Shown here one piece after another: positions 1-7,967 of a DNA stretch of 35,798 nt. Position numbers and translations under genes: made by a program. Where the stretch lies: positions 1 to 35,798 of the forward strand of contig CAITMU010000055.1 of assembly GCA_903893565.1 (NCBI GenBank), given 5' to 3'. Position 1 is the first letter of the stretch; each line of letters begins with the position of its first letter. This DNA comes from an uncultured beta proteobacterium. GTDB taxonomy: Bacteria; Pseudomonadota; Gammaproteobacteria; Burkholderiales; SG8-41. A model generated the notes under the pieces. The model had not been told where the DNA came from. It searched no databases and saw only the letters and a list, made by a program, of their open reading frames with translations.

Positions 1-57
1 ACTTCGTTAGAAACCATGCCAAATCGTGGTGGTTTTGATGAATTATTTGCTAATTAA
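1..57 (+). CDS. C-terminal tail of an unidentified protein (5' end outside window)
   Basis: Frame 1 is open from the first base and ends at TAA 55-57, giving 18 residues that finish GGFDELFAN. No start is visible and the tail is too short to assign to a family. It reads toward the minus-strand amidohydrolase, so the two genes converge, and a hairpin at 130-158 lies between them. It could be a chance open stretch, but reading to a window edge and the hairpin behind it favour a real gene end. Confidence 0.45.
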   Translation, partial: TSLETMPNRGGFDELFAN

Positions 58-129
58 ATTTCGATGCTCATGGGGAAGAGAGGTATAGCAAAAAAAATGG
101 TTTGCCTTTATTTAACTTGAGGTCACTTC

Positions 130-158
130 ATGTAGTGTCGGTTGGGCCGACGCTACAT
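130..158. terminator. Strong hairpin between convergent genes, possible terminator
   Basis: A 12-bp stem (130-141 with 147-158, one G-U pair) closes a 5-nt loop between two convergently transcribed genes. No clear T-run follows on the plus strand, so this may be a Rho-assisted or bidirectional terminator or another structured RNA. The rest of 58-339 shows no gene. Confidence 0.4.
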
Positions 159-339
159 CGGCGGATGTCACACACCACATAGTCAGTTCCAACCAACCCC
201 ACTGATCTTGGTGCGTGTGCCACACCTGATCTAGTCAGGCTTAAATCATTGTTTCTGCTGTTGTTTGCCCTCGTTTTTAAAGCCTCTAAGGCGCTGCTCT
301 TCTGCTGAGTTAAAACGCGCCTTAGTGTGCTAGTTTTCG

Positions 340-1167
340 CTATTGGATAGGCCAGTCAAGCCATTGGCAAATACCGCGCCCGAGAATCCAGTCTTTATCG
401 CTTGGAGAGAGCCAAGGCGATTGTTCGCTATATTGGGTCAAGCTTTGATGGTAGCTACAAGGCAGACGTGACCAATCGGTAGCCCAAAACATGCGTTTGG
501 GTCCAAACGCTTCATAGACTCGCTTTAAATAGGGGATAGCGCTAGGGTAGGGCCAAGGTTCATCCATGACCATCGGAATGGAACTTAATTTGATCGCAAT
601 ATTGGGTCGTTTTGCTAAATCTAGTAAGTGTTGCAGTCCTGCAAAGGCTTCAGCCCCCTTGCCTTGTGTCATCCCCAGATGGTCCATGATGAGATTAAGA
701 CCGGGATGACGCTCGGCAATGCGGTCTATCAAGGGCATGAGTGCTTGGGGAAGGTAGATCATGATGGGCACTTGGGCTTTTTCGGCTTGTGGCCACAACC
801 AGTCGACAATCCCCTCGGTCAGTAAGGGTTGTAAAAACGGGCGATGAAAGGTAAAGCGTAGGCCGAGCATACCGGGTTGCTCTTTCCAGTCTTTGATTAA
901 TTCGCGTGAGGCCGGTAGCGTTGGATCGAACCGACCCATCACAGCAAAACGATCGGGATATTTTTGGGCAGCGGCTAGACACACATCATTGCGCTCCCCT
1001 TCCCAGGAAGGGGGAACGAGGATGGCACGATCAACCCCACTGTGTTGCATGGTGTTCAGTAATTCTTCCGCTTCAATCGGGGGGTCGCGATGGGCTTTGT
1101 GGCGATCAGGCCAAGGCCGATCTTTACGATTAGCTGCCCAGATGTGCACTTGTGCGTCGACAATCAT
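340..1167 (-). CDS. Amidohydrolase family (amidohydrolase_2 / COG3618-like) metal-dependent hydrolase
   Basis: A predicted cytoplasmic TIM-barrel hydrolase of about 275 residues. The start was chosen at the ATG whose complement is 1165-1167, because AAAGGAT lies about 10 nt upstream and the protein then opens MIVDAQVHIW, the first barrel strand; the open frame runs 39 codons further without family similarity. Visible motifs are D-A-Q-V-H near residue 4 (the first His of the usual HxH is Gln), MDHLG in the middle and WATDW near the C terminus, where the Asp is the expected metal or base residue. Relatives hydrolyse lactones (fuconolactonase, 2-pyrone-4,6-dicarboxylate lactonase). It is divergent from the aconitase-like operon and may share its control region and pathway. 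The substrate is not readable from sequence. Confidence 0.85.
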   Translation of the reverse strand: MIVDAQVHIWAANRKDRPWPDRHKAHRDPPIEAEELLNTMQHSGVDRAILVPPSWEGERNDVCLAAAQKYPDRFAVMGRFDPTLPASRELIKDWKEQPGMLGLRFTFHRPFLQPLLTEGIVDWLWPQAEKAQVPIMIYLPQALMPLIDRIAERHPGLNLIMDHLGMTQGKGAEAFAGLQHLLDLAKRPNIAIKLSSIPMVMDEPWPYPSAIPYLKRVYEAFGPKRMFWATDWSRLPCSYHQSLTQYSEQSPWLSPSDKDWILGRGICQWLDWPIQ

Positions 1168-1364
1168 GTGGTTTGATCCTTTTGAATTTGTGTTTTTATT
1201 CTCATAAAGCTCGCTGTAATGGGCGGGGTTATGCTCCACAACACCCGTGCACAAGGAAAAGTCTAGGTTACAATAAGGGACCATTTTAGAGGAAAAAAAT
1301 AGAAAATAAAAACTCTATTTCGAATCGAATCCTTAAATGTTATTTTTATTATTTTGGAGCGGTG

Positions 1365-2642
1365 ATGGGACTAACCCTAGTAGAAAAAATACTCTCCTCT
1401 CATGCAGGCGATATTCCCGTAAAGGCAGGGGATATGGTCGTAGCAAACGTTGATTTTGCGATGATGCATGATGCGCGCGCCCCGAACGCATTAAAGATGA
1501 TTCAAAAATTAAAGGCTAGCCACTTACCCTATGCCAAACAAACCGCATTAGTACTCGATCATCATTCCCCACCCCAGAATATAGAGGCAGCCAATGCTCA
1601 TATCGCTATGCGAGCGTTTGCGAAACAACAAGGCAGCCATTTGTATGACACGGGCGATGGCATCTGTCATCAAGTGTTGCCTGAGGGGGGACATTTGAGC
1701 TGTGGCGATCTGGTGGTCGGCACGGATACCCATTCGACGACCTATGGCGCTTTCAATGCCTTAGGCACCGGAGTCGAAGGAACAGACGTGGCTGCTGTAT
1801 TGATGACTGGCAAACTGTGGTTCAAGGTGCCCCAGTCGATGCGCATAGAGTTGCTCGCGCCGCTGCCGCCTGGGGTGTGGGCCAAGGATGTGACATTAAG
1901 TTTATTAAAACGCCTAGGGGCCGAGGGAGCTAATTATCGTAGCCTTGAGTATGTGGGCGAGGGTGTGTCAGCGATGGGCATAGATGAGCGTATGACGCTG
2001 TCTAATCACGCGGCCGAATTAGGGGCTAAAGCTGCAATTTTGGAAGCAGATGAAAAAACGCTCGCCTGGTTAAAAGCGCATGGGGCGCGCGAACCTCGGG
2101 TCGTTAAAGCCGACTCCGATGCGGGTTATGTTGAACGCCTCAGTGTGGATAGTGCTCATTTAGCGCCTCAGCTAGCACGCGGACATCAGATTGATGATGT
2201 GTGTGACGTGGGCGAGATGGCCGGCCAGAAGGTGGATCTGGCCTTTGTGGGCACCTGTACGAATGGGCGCTTGGATGATATTGCTCAAGTGGTGCATATT
2301 CTGAAGGGACGACGATTAGCCTCAGGGGTGAGAATGATCGTGACGCCCGCCTCAAGGCATATTTATTTAGAGGCCTTACGATTAGGATACGTCGAAGCGC
2401 TTACGCGCGCCGGTGTGATGGTGGAGCCCGCGGGCTGCGGGGCTTGTGCCAACATCACGAGTCACGTGATCCCAGGAGATCAACAGGTGGTGATTTCTAG
2501 TGCTAATCGTAATTTCAAAGGACGACTGGGTAATCCTAGCTCGCCAATATTGATTGGGTCAGCCGCTACAGTCGCGGCGGCCGCATTGACTGGCAAAGTA
2601 ACGGATCCCAGAGAATTTTTTGTAGATCGGATTTATGCATGA
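1365..2642 (+). CDS. Aconitase/3-isopropylmalate dehydratase family, large subunit
   Basis: Large catalytic subunit of a [4Fe-4S] hydro-lyase that moves a hydroxyl on a di- or tricarboxylic acid. The 425-residue length fits LeuC/HacA/DmdA types. The three cluster cysteines are visible: TCTNG (Cys298) and AGCGAC (Cys358 and Cys361). GTDTHSTTYGA near residue 120 is the family signature. GGAG at 1356-1359 suits the ATG at 1365 (5-nt spacing) better than the GTG at 1362. It overlaps the small subunit by 4 nt (ATGA). The neighbours are not leucine genes but an enolase-family enzyme, a Bug receptor and an ICL/PEP-mutase lyase, which argues for a catabolic dehydratase such as a 2,3-dimethylmalate or citramalate type rather than LeuC. 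The substrate is inferred only. Confidence 0.9.
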   Translation: MGLTLVEKILSSHAGDIPVKAGDMVVANVDFAMMHDARAPNALKMIQKLKASHLPYAKQTALVLDHHSPPQNIEAANAHIAMRAFAKQQGSHLYDTGDGICHQVLPEGGHLSCGDLVVGTDTHSTTYGAFNALGTGVEGTDVAAVLMTGKLWFKVPQSMRIELLAPLPPGVWAKDVTLSLLKRLGAEGANYRSLEYVGEGVSAMGIDERMTLSNHAAELGAKAAILEADEKTLAWLKAHGAREPRVVKADSDAGYVERLSVDSAHLAPQLARGHQIDDVCDVGEMAGQKVDLAFVGTCTNGRLDDIAQVVHILKGRRLASGVRMIVTPASRHIYLEALRLGYVEALTRAGVMVEPAGCGACANITSHVIPGDQQVVISSANRNFKGRLGNPSSPILIGSAATVAAAALTGKVTDPREFFVDRIYA

Positions 2643-3142
2643 AAACACTCATCGTGGGTAAAATTCACTTACTGGGTGAAAAAATTAATACCGATTTACA
2701 TTGTTCAACCAAATATTTACCCGGTAAAGACAGTGCTTACGCCGCAAAGCACGCTTTTGATGGGGTGAGTCCAGGGTTTGCCACGAGTTTTGCGACCGGA
2801 GATGTGATTGTGGCAGGTTCTGATTTTGGTATTAATTCGTCTCGTGAACAGGCCATACAAGTGCTGCGTTTAATGGGGGTGGCGGCAGTTATCGCCCCAT
2901 CGTTTGGCCGACAATTTTTTCGAAACGCCATTAACAACGGCCTCTCTTTGGTGGAAGCGCCAATCGAGGGTTTAAGCCAAGGCGATGAAGTGAGCCTTGA
3001 TTTACAAGAAGGGCAGTTGAAGGTTGAAAAAAAATCTTTAGTCCGATCCTTTAGTGCTTTACCTACTTTTGCTCAGGCTATTTTGAATGCGGGTGGCTTG
3101 ATTCCTTTCCTAGAGGCTCATCCTGATTGGAGTATTCATTAA
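2639..3142 (+). CDS. Aconitase/3-isopropylmalate dehydratase family, small subunit
   Basis: Swivelling small subunit (167 residues, LeuD/DmdB size) that completes the active site of the preceding large subunit. It has the family features: GEKINTDLHCSTKYL near the N terminus and GSDFGINSSREQA near residue 61, corresponding to the GxNFGxGSSREHA motif (here N-S-S-R-E-Q). The start overlaps the large-subunit stop as ATGA and its stop overlaps the next ATG by 1 nt, implying translational coupling and balanced subunits. The Gln in place of the usual His after SSRE is a mild deviation. Confidence 0.9.
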   Translation: MKTLIVGKIHLLGEKINTDLHCSTKYLPGKDSAYAAKHAFDGVSPGFATSFATGDVIVAGSDFGINSSREQAIQVLRLMGVAAVIAPSFGRQFFRNAINNGLSLVEAPIEGLSQGDEVSLDLQEGQLKVEKKSLVRSFSALPTFAQAILNAGGLIPFLEAHPDWSIH

Positions 3143-4266
3143 TGAATCGAATAAAGAGCGTTGAAGTGTTTGGTGTTCAGGTGCCTTTGGTTGGGGAATA
3201 CAAAAACGCCTATAAGAGTAAATCGATTCAGCGTAGCGCCGTGGTGCGCATCACCACTACGCACGGGGCTGTTGGCCTAGGCAATATTGATCCTTCCCCG
3301 GGATACTCCATGGAAAGCATCGAGCAAAGTCTATGGGTCTTACAGCAACAGTTAGCGCCAGCCATTGTTGGGATGGACCCGACCAATATTCACGAAATCT
3401 TAGGTCATATTGAACCTTTGATTGTTGGCTTTCATGATGCTAAGGCTGCCATTGAAATGGCTTGCATGGATTTATCGGCGCGCTTGGCGCGAATGCCCCT
3501 CTACACCTTTTTAGGGGGACTCATGACGCCTGTGGTGAGATTGAATGCTTGGATCGGTATTTTGCCCCCGGAAGAGGCTGCCGCTCAAACCAAGGCTTGG
3601 CAGGATCAGGGATTTAAATCTTGCAAAATTAAGGTGGGCGCAGATATCTATGCCGATGAACAAAGGGTGAAAGCGGTCCGGCAAGCCGTAGGTGCAGACT
3701 TTAATATTCGTATTGATGCCAATGCCGGTTACGATGAGGCGAGCTCGATTCAATTGTGCCGATTGGTAGCCCCCTATGGGCTGCAACTTTTCGAGCAACC
3801 CGTGGCCTTTGATAATATTGAAGGCTTAGCACGCGTGAGAAAAGAAGCCAATGCGATGGGGCTCGCCATTATGGCCGACGAGTCGGTGTTAGATCACGCG
3901 AGTTTGATTCGCATCATTAAGGCTGAGGCGGCTGATATTGTTAAAGTGAAGGTGATGAAACAGGGAGGATTTTTAAATACAAGGCGTATGATAGCTACGG
4001 CAGAAGCGGCTGGGATTCGCTGTGTAGTGGGGCATGGATTTGGTTTGGGGATTAATACGATGGCTGAGATCATGTTAGCTGCGACCTCGACCAATGTGTT
4101 AGAGGGGCTTGAGTGTGTGGGACCTTTGAAAACTTCCGATGATATAGTCACACAGCGCTTAGACTTTAGTTCTGGACAATTTTGTTTGCCGAAGGTTGAG
4201 GGTTTAGGTGTTGAGCTTGACGAAGTGAAAATAAAAAAATATCAATTTGATATCGTTAAGGTTTAA
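3142..4266 (+). CDS. Enolase superfamily, mandelate racemase/muconate lactonizing enzyme
   Basis: A 374-residue TIM-barrel enzyme that abstracts the alpha proton of a carboxylate bound to Mg2+. The start ATG at 3142 has GGAG at 3129-3132; an upstream in-frame start at 3127 lies inside the previous gene. Barrel motifs occur in order: K-I-K (162-164), metal ligands IDAN (D192), FEQP (E218) and ADES (D246/E247), then K-V-K (268-270) and GHGFG (H298). Lysines on both faces suit the MLE or racemase subgroups. It sits between the dehydratase subunits and a Bug receptor, with 1- and 3-nt junctions, so it is probably in the same pathway, perhaps as a racemase or cycloisomerase. Confidence 0.88.
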   Translation: MNRIKSVEVFGVQVPLVGEYKNAYKSKSIQRSAVVRITTTHGAVGLGNIDPSPGYSMESIEQSLWVLQQQLAPAIVGMDPTNIHEILGHIEPLIVGFHDAKAAIEMACMDLSARLARMPLYTFLGGLMTPVVRLNAWIGILPPEEAAAQTKAWQDQGFKSCKIKVGADIYADEQRVKAVRQAVGADFNIRIDANAGYDEASSIQLCRLVAPYGLQLFEQPVAFDNIEGLARVRKEANAMGLAIMADESVLDHASLIRIIKAEAADIVKVKVMKQGGFLNTRRMIATAEAAGIRCVVGHGFGLGINTMAEIMLAATSTNVLEGLECVGPLKTSDDIVTQRLDFSSGQFCLPKVEGLGVELDEVKIKKYQFDIVKV

Positions 4267-4269
4267 AAA

Positions 4270-5232
4270 ATGAAAAATATTTTCAGTAAAAGTGGCTGGC
4301 AGGCGCTATTGATATTAGGGCTTTGGGTTTTGTCGAGTCTGGGGGTGGCGCAAAATTATCCGAGTAAACCCATCACCCTTTATTGTTGGTCTGAGGCGGG
4401 TTCACCTGTGGATATGTATGCCCGTCTGATGGCCCAACTCTTATCGCAGGAACTCGGGGTGAGTGTGATCGTTGAAAATCGTACGGGGGCTGATGGATTG
4501 ATTATGGTCAATTTATTATTAAAAGCGCCTGCTGATGGATATACGCTGGCAACCAATACTTTGAGTTTGGCGACTTTGTTTAGTCAACCCAATGTCAATT
4601 TCAAACCCGATGACCTGCAGCTCATAGCCCGTAGTCAAGTGGACCCCTTTGGACTTTTAACCTCAGATGTAAAGCGATTTAAAACGATTGATGATTTTGT
4701 AAACTTTGCACGGGCCCATCCTCAGGCCTTGAGTGTGGCAGGTCCCTTTGAAATGAGTGCGCATCGTGTGGCATGGGAAGTATTTTCTGAATTAGCAAAA
4801 ATCTCTACTCGGTGGATCCCATATAAAGGCGGCGGACCGGCTTTAATCGCCGGGGCCGGTGGACAGGTCGATGCGATACAAACCAATCCAGGCAACGCCA
4901 AACAATACCTCAGCTCCGGTAAGCTACATTTACTGGCCGTGTCATCGGATCAACGACTGGAAGATTTTCCGGATACACCGACCTTAAAAGAACGTGGCTG
5001 GAATATGGTGCGCTATCAGTGGCGCGGTATTATGGGTAAACGCGGTTTGCCACCTGCCGTATTAGAGCGCTTGGTTGCTGCCATCAGTGTTAGTCAAAAA
5101 ACAGTCCTGTGGAACAATTATCTTCGTAGTGTGACGCAATTGGATGGTTTTCAAGGGCCGGTAGAATTTAAGGCGCAATTATTGAAAGACATTATTGAGA
5201 ACGACAAAATCAAAACTAAATTAGGAATTTAA
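4270..5232 (+). CDS. Bug/TctC-type periplasmic substrate-binding protein
   Basis: Extracytoplasmic receptor of the TTT/Bug family, 320 residues, predicted to capture a carboxylate in the periplasm. An N-terminal signal peptide (KNIFSKSGW then a hydrophobic stretch to about residue 27, likely cleaved before QNYPSKPI) is followed by the family opening YPSKPITL and the ENRTGADG loop. The start is 3 nt after the enolase-family stop and the end abuts the lyase ATG, so it is embedded in the operon. No TctA/TctB membrane subunits are seen in the window, so it would work with distant ones. The usual F-x-P-GG motif near residue 40 is replaced by CWSEAGSPVD, a divergent ligand loop. Confidence 0.92.
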   Translation: MKNIFSKSGWQALLILGLWVLSSLGVAQNYPSKPITLYCWSEAGSPVDMYARLMAQLLSQELGVSVIVENRTGADGLIMVNLLLKAPADGYTLATNTLSLATLFSQPNVNFKPDDLQLIARSQVDPFGLLTSDVKRFKTIDDFVNFARAHPQALSVAGPFEMSAHRVAWEVFSELAKISTRWIPYKGGGPALIAGAGGQVDAIQTNPGNAKQYLSSGKLHLLAVSSDQRLEDFPDTPTLKERGWNMVRYQWRGIMGKRGLPPAVLERLVAAISVSQKTVLWNNYLRSVTQLDGFQGPVEFKAQLLKDIIENDKIKTKLGI

Positions 5233-6129
5233 ATGAACTCTCCTGTAACACTAACCCCCCGTCAACAATTACGTAAACGATTAACCGAAGGCGGACTTTT
5301 AGTTTGTCCTGGCATCTACGATGCCTTCGGCGCTCGCTTTGTAGAGGCAGCAGGTTTTGAGGCGGTTTATATGACCGGTAATGGTGTAGCCGCGAGTCTT
5401 CTGGGACAACCCGATGTGGGGCTCATGGATTTGTCGCTCTTCGCAGCCCATGCCCATCGGGCTGCCGCCTGTGTGTCGATTCCTCTTATTTGCGATGCCG
5501 ATACAGGCTATGGAAATGCAGTCAACGTGGCCTATACCGTTCGTGAATTTGAGGCAGCCGGTGTGGCAGCCATCCATATCGAGGATCAGGTTGCACCCAA
5601 GCGCTGTGGTCATTTACCGGGCTCAAGACCGGTGATTTCCATGGCCGAACACGTGGGAAAGATCGAGGCGGCTGTAGCGGCTCGGCGTGATCCGGATTTC
5701 ATCATTATCGCTCGCACAGATGCAGCAGCGGGTTTGGGATTAGAGGAGGCGATCAACCGTGGACAAGCTTACCGACGAGCCGGAGCAGATGTTGTGTTTG
5801 TTGAATTAAAAAATAGCCCCACGATTGAAGATGACATGCGCCAAGTCACGGCAGCCATCCAAGCCCCTTGTCTGATTAATATCGATGGGGGAGGGCGCTT
5901 GGGGGCCTTAAGTCACGATCAAATTGAAGCTTTGGGTTTTAGAATAGCGATTTTCCCGGGCTTGGGTCGCAATGCGGCCGGTTTTGCTATCAAAGAGGCT
6001 TTGAATACTTTGAAGCGCGAGGGCCACGCCCAGTCGTTACAACCCCGTATGCTTAACTCACATGAATACAATGCAATATTGGGTTTGGATAAGGTTGAGG
6101 AATGGGAGCGAAAGTATTTAAAGGCCTGA
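5233..6129 (+). CDS. Isocitrate lyase/PEP mutase family C-C lyase (2-methylisocitrate or dimethylmalate lyase type)
   Basis: A 298-residue alpha/beta-barrel enzyme. Mg2+-binding DADTGYGN (88-95) and IED (116-118) are present, followed by the catalytic K-R-C-G-H (123-127), whose Cys is the proton donor in true lyases, so a lyase is more likely than a mutase or oxaloacetate decarboxylase. Family reactions include 2-methylisocitrate to succinate plus pyruvate, and 2,3-dimethylmalate to propionate plus pyruvate. It starts directly at the stop of the Bug gene (TAAATG) with AGGA upstream and ends the tight operon. With an aconitase-type dehydratase in the same operon, a dehydrate/rehydrate-then-cleave scheme is plausible. 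Confidence 0.88.
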   Translation: MNSPVTLTPRQQLRKRLTEGGLLVCPGIYDAFGARFVEAAGFEAVYMTGNGVAASLLGQPDVGLMDLSLFAAHAHRAAACVSIPLICDADTGYGNAVNVAYTVREFEAAGVAAIHIEDQVAPKRCGHLPGSRPVISMAEHVGKIEAAVAARRDPDFIIIARTDAAAGLGLEEAINRGQAYRRAGADVVFVELKNSPTIEDDMRQVTAAIQAPCLINIDGGGRLGALSHDQIEALGFRIAIFPGLGRNAAGFAIKEALNTLKREGHAQSLQPRMLNSHEYNAILGLDKVEEWERKYLKA

Positions 6130-6251
6130 ACGATTCCGGCTGCCATGGTTTAAAAAAATGATGTTACTTTACACTCGGCGAGCAACCGAAAATATATTCA
6201 TAAGAATGAATGGCTAATGTTTTTTAAGTCTTTCAATCGGATTTTTTCTAA

Positions 6252-6473
6252 ATGAAATATCGTTTGTTGGGTCAGACGGGTCTTTATGTGTCGGAGCTTT
6301 GTTTGGGGGCCATGACTTTTGGTGCGCAAGGATTTTGGGAGGCCATGGGTGGCTTAAAACAAGAGGCGGTCAACGAACTGGTTAGGGTAGCGTATGAGGG
6401 CGGGATCAATTTTTTTGATACGGCGAATGTCTACTCCATGGTGCAATCGGAAACTTTGTTGGGGCAGGCCTAA
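6252..6473 (+). pseudogene. Truncated aldo/keto reductase (N-terminal 73 residues only)
   Basis: The 73 residues match the beginning of aldo/keto reductases: the opening MKYRLLGQTGLYVSELCLG, a GAMTFG strand, then GINFFDTANVYS with the catalytic Asp of the D-T-A-x-x-Y motif, and SETLLGQA. Family members run to about 320-350 residues, but a TAA follows GQA and the next gene's ribosome site begins 17 nt later. The catalytic Lys and His and the NADPH site are missing. It is a deletion remnant; the break lies at about 6470-6490, immediately before the MmgE/PrpD gene. Confidence 0.85.
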
Positions 6474-6505
6474 GCGAAAGTTTTTATGAAAAGGAGTCTT
6501 CATCA

Positions 6506-7849
6506 GTGAAACAAGTCACTCGTCTTTTAGCGCAGTTTTTGGTGAAGCACCCTGTCAAAGCCTTGCCGCAAGGGGTGCGCCATGAGGCGACTCGCGCTGT
6601 ATTAAATTGGGTGGGCTGTGCCATTGGTGGTTCTCGACACGATACGGCTAAAAGATCCCTAGCCGCTCTCTCGCCTTTTTCAGGTCTACGCGAGGCCAGT
6701 GTGTTGGGTCGCGCTGAGAGGGTGGATATTTTCCAGGCCGCTTTGTTAAATGGCACCAATTCACATACCTTTGATTTTGATGATACGCATATCAAGTCGG
6801 TCATTCATCCCAGTGCCCCAGTGGCCGCGGCTATTCTTGCCCTGGCAGAGCATCAGAAAGTCAGTGGCGAGGATTTTATCCATGCCTTTGTTCTCGGGGT
6901 AGAAACCGAGTGTCGGATTGGGATGTCTATCAATCCGGATCACTATGATAAGGGGTGGCATATCACCGGCACGGCAGGGGTGTTGGGTGCGGCGGCAGCG
7001 GTGGGTCGATTGCTGCGATTAAACGAGCAGCAGATGGTATGGGCTTTAGGCATTGCGGCTACCCAAGCTTGTGGTATTCGAGAAAGTTTTGGTTCAATGA
7101 CAAAACCGCTGCACCCTGGCTTGGCCGCTCGCAATGGTTTGATGGCCGCGTTGCTTGCGAAAAAAAATCTGACCAGTGCTGAAGCCGGTATTGAAGGGCG
7201 GAGAGGTTTTGCGGCGGTTTATTCTACCCATTTTGATCCCGATCAAATCACTAAGGGGTTGGGTAAGACGTGGGAGATATCTAGTAATAGTTATAAGCCC
7301 TATGCCTGCGGGGTGGTGATACACCCAGCCATTGACGGATGTTTGCAATTACAAAAACAATACCGATTACGGTTTGAAGACATTGTAGGTATTCATTTGC
7401 AGGTCCACCCCCTCGTATTGGAATTAACGGGCAATAAGCGACCTCAGTCGGGGCTTGCGGGGAAATTTAGTGTGTTTCACTCTTGTGCGGCTGCGCTGTG
7501 GTTAAAGGCTGGCACAGAGGCGGCCTATGCGGATCGTCTTGTCGTGCTTCCAAAGATCACCCGACTACGCGACCGGGTCAGTGCAACAGTAACCCCAGGT
7601 ATTGCTGAAGATCAGGTTCGCATTCGTATGCAGTTAAAAGATGGGCGAACGTTGAATCATTTTGTGGAGCACGCTTTAGGTAGCGTGCACTGCCCCATGA
7701 GTGATGAGGATTTGGAGTTGAAATTTAAAGCGCAAACCAAAGGTTTTTTGCCCGCTCAGCAGATACAATCATTGATTGATTTGTGTTGGAACGCCGCTTC
7801 GTTAAAGCAGGCCAGTCAGATTGCTCGAGCAGCGGTTCCAAAACGGTGA
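6506..7849 (+). CDS. MmgE/PrpD family protein
   Basis: A 447-residue member of the MmgE/PrpD fold (2-methylcitrate dehydratase, cis-aconitate decarboxylase, iminodisuccinate epimerase relatives). Typical marks are AVLNWVGCAIGG near residue 31, NGTNSHTFDFDD (82-93), HPSAPV (101-106) and SYKPYACG in the second half. The start is GTG with AAGGAG at 6491-6496. These enzymes add or remove water or CO2 on polycarboxylic acids, which suits the dehydratase/lyase operon upstream. Because the lyase here resembles a methylisocitrate lyase, a methylcitrate-like step is possible, but PrpC and canonical PrpB context is absent. Confidence 0.9.
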   Translation: MKQVTRLLAQFLVKHPVKALPQGVRHEATRAVLNWVGCAIGGSRHDTAKRSLAALSPFSGLREASVLGRAERVDIFQAALLNGTNSHTFDFDDTHIKSVIHPSAPVAAAILALAEHQKVSGEDFIHAFVLGVETECRIGMSINPDHYDKGWHITGTAGVLGAAAAVGRLLRLNEQQMVWALGIAATQACGIRESFGSMTKPLHPGLAARNGLMAALLAKKNLTSAEAGIEGRRGFAAVYSTHFDPDQITKGLGKTWEISSNSYKPYACGVVIHPAIDGCLQLQKQYRLRFEDIVGIHLQVHPLVLELTGNKRPQSGLAGKFSVFHSCAAALWLKAGTEAAYADRLVVLPKITRLRDRVSATVTPGIAEDQVRIRMQLKDGRTLNHFVEHALGSVHCPMSDEDLELKFKAQTKGFLPAQQIQSLIDLCWNAASLKQASQIARAAVPKR

Positions 7850-7967
7850 TTCGTCTTTTACGTTTCAAAGTCGTTCATGAGAAAAAGTGTAGGGTTTAGA
7901 AAATAGTCTATTTTTTGATATAAGCGTATAAGCGCAATTTAAATTTTTTTTGGGAGAGTCCGCGAAC

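Noticed and set aside
893..1207. 104-codon frame opposite the amidohydrolase
   Set aside because: Antisense shadow of a well-supported gene; composition and motifs favour the minus-strand gene.
1365..3142. Calling the pair leuC/leuD of leucine biosynthesis
   Set aside because: No leuB or leuA nearby, and the operon contains a Bug receptor, MLE-family enzyme and C-C lyase, so a catabolic dehydratase is more likely.
7900..7914. AAAATA/TATTTT dyad before the MDR gene as a terminator
   Set aside because: Stem is only A-T pairs, too weak to terminate; at most a minor regulatory dyad.
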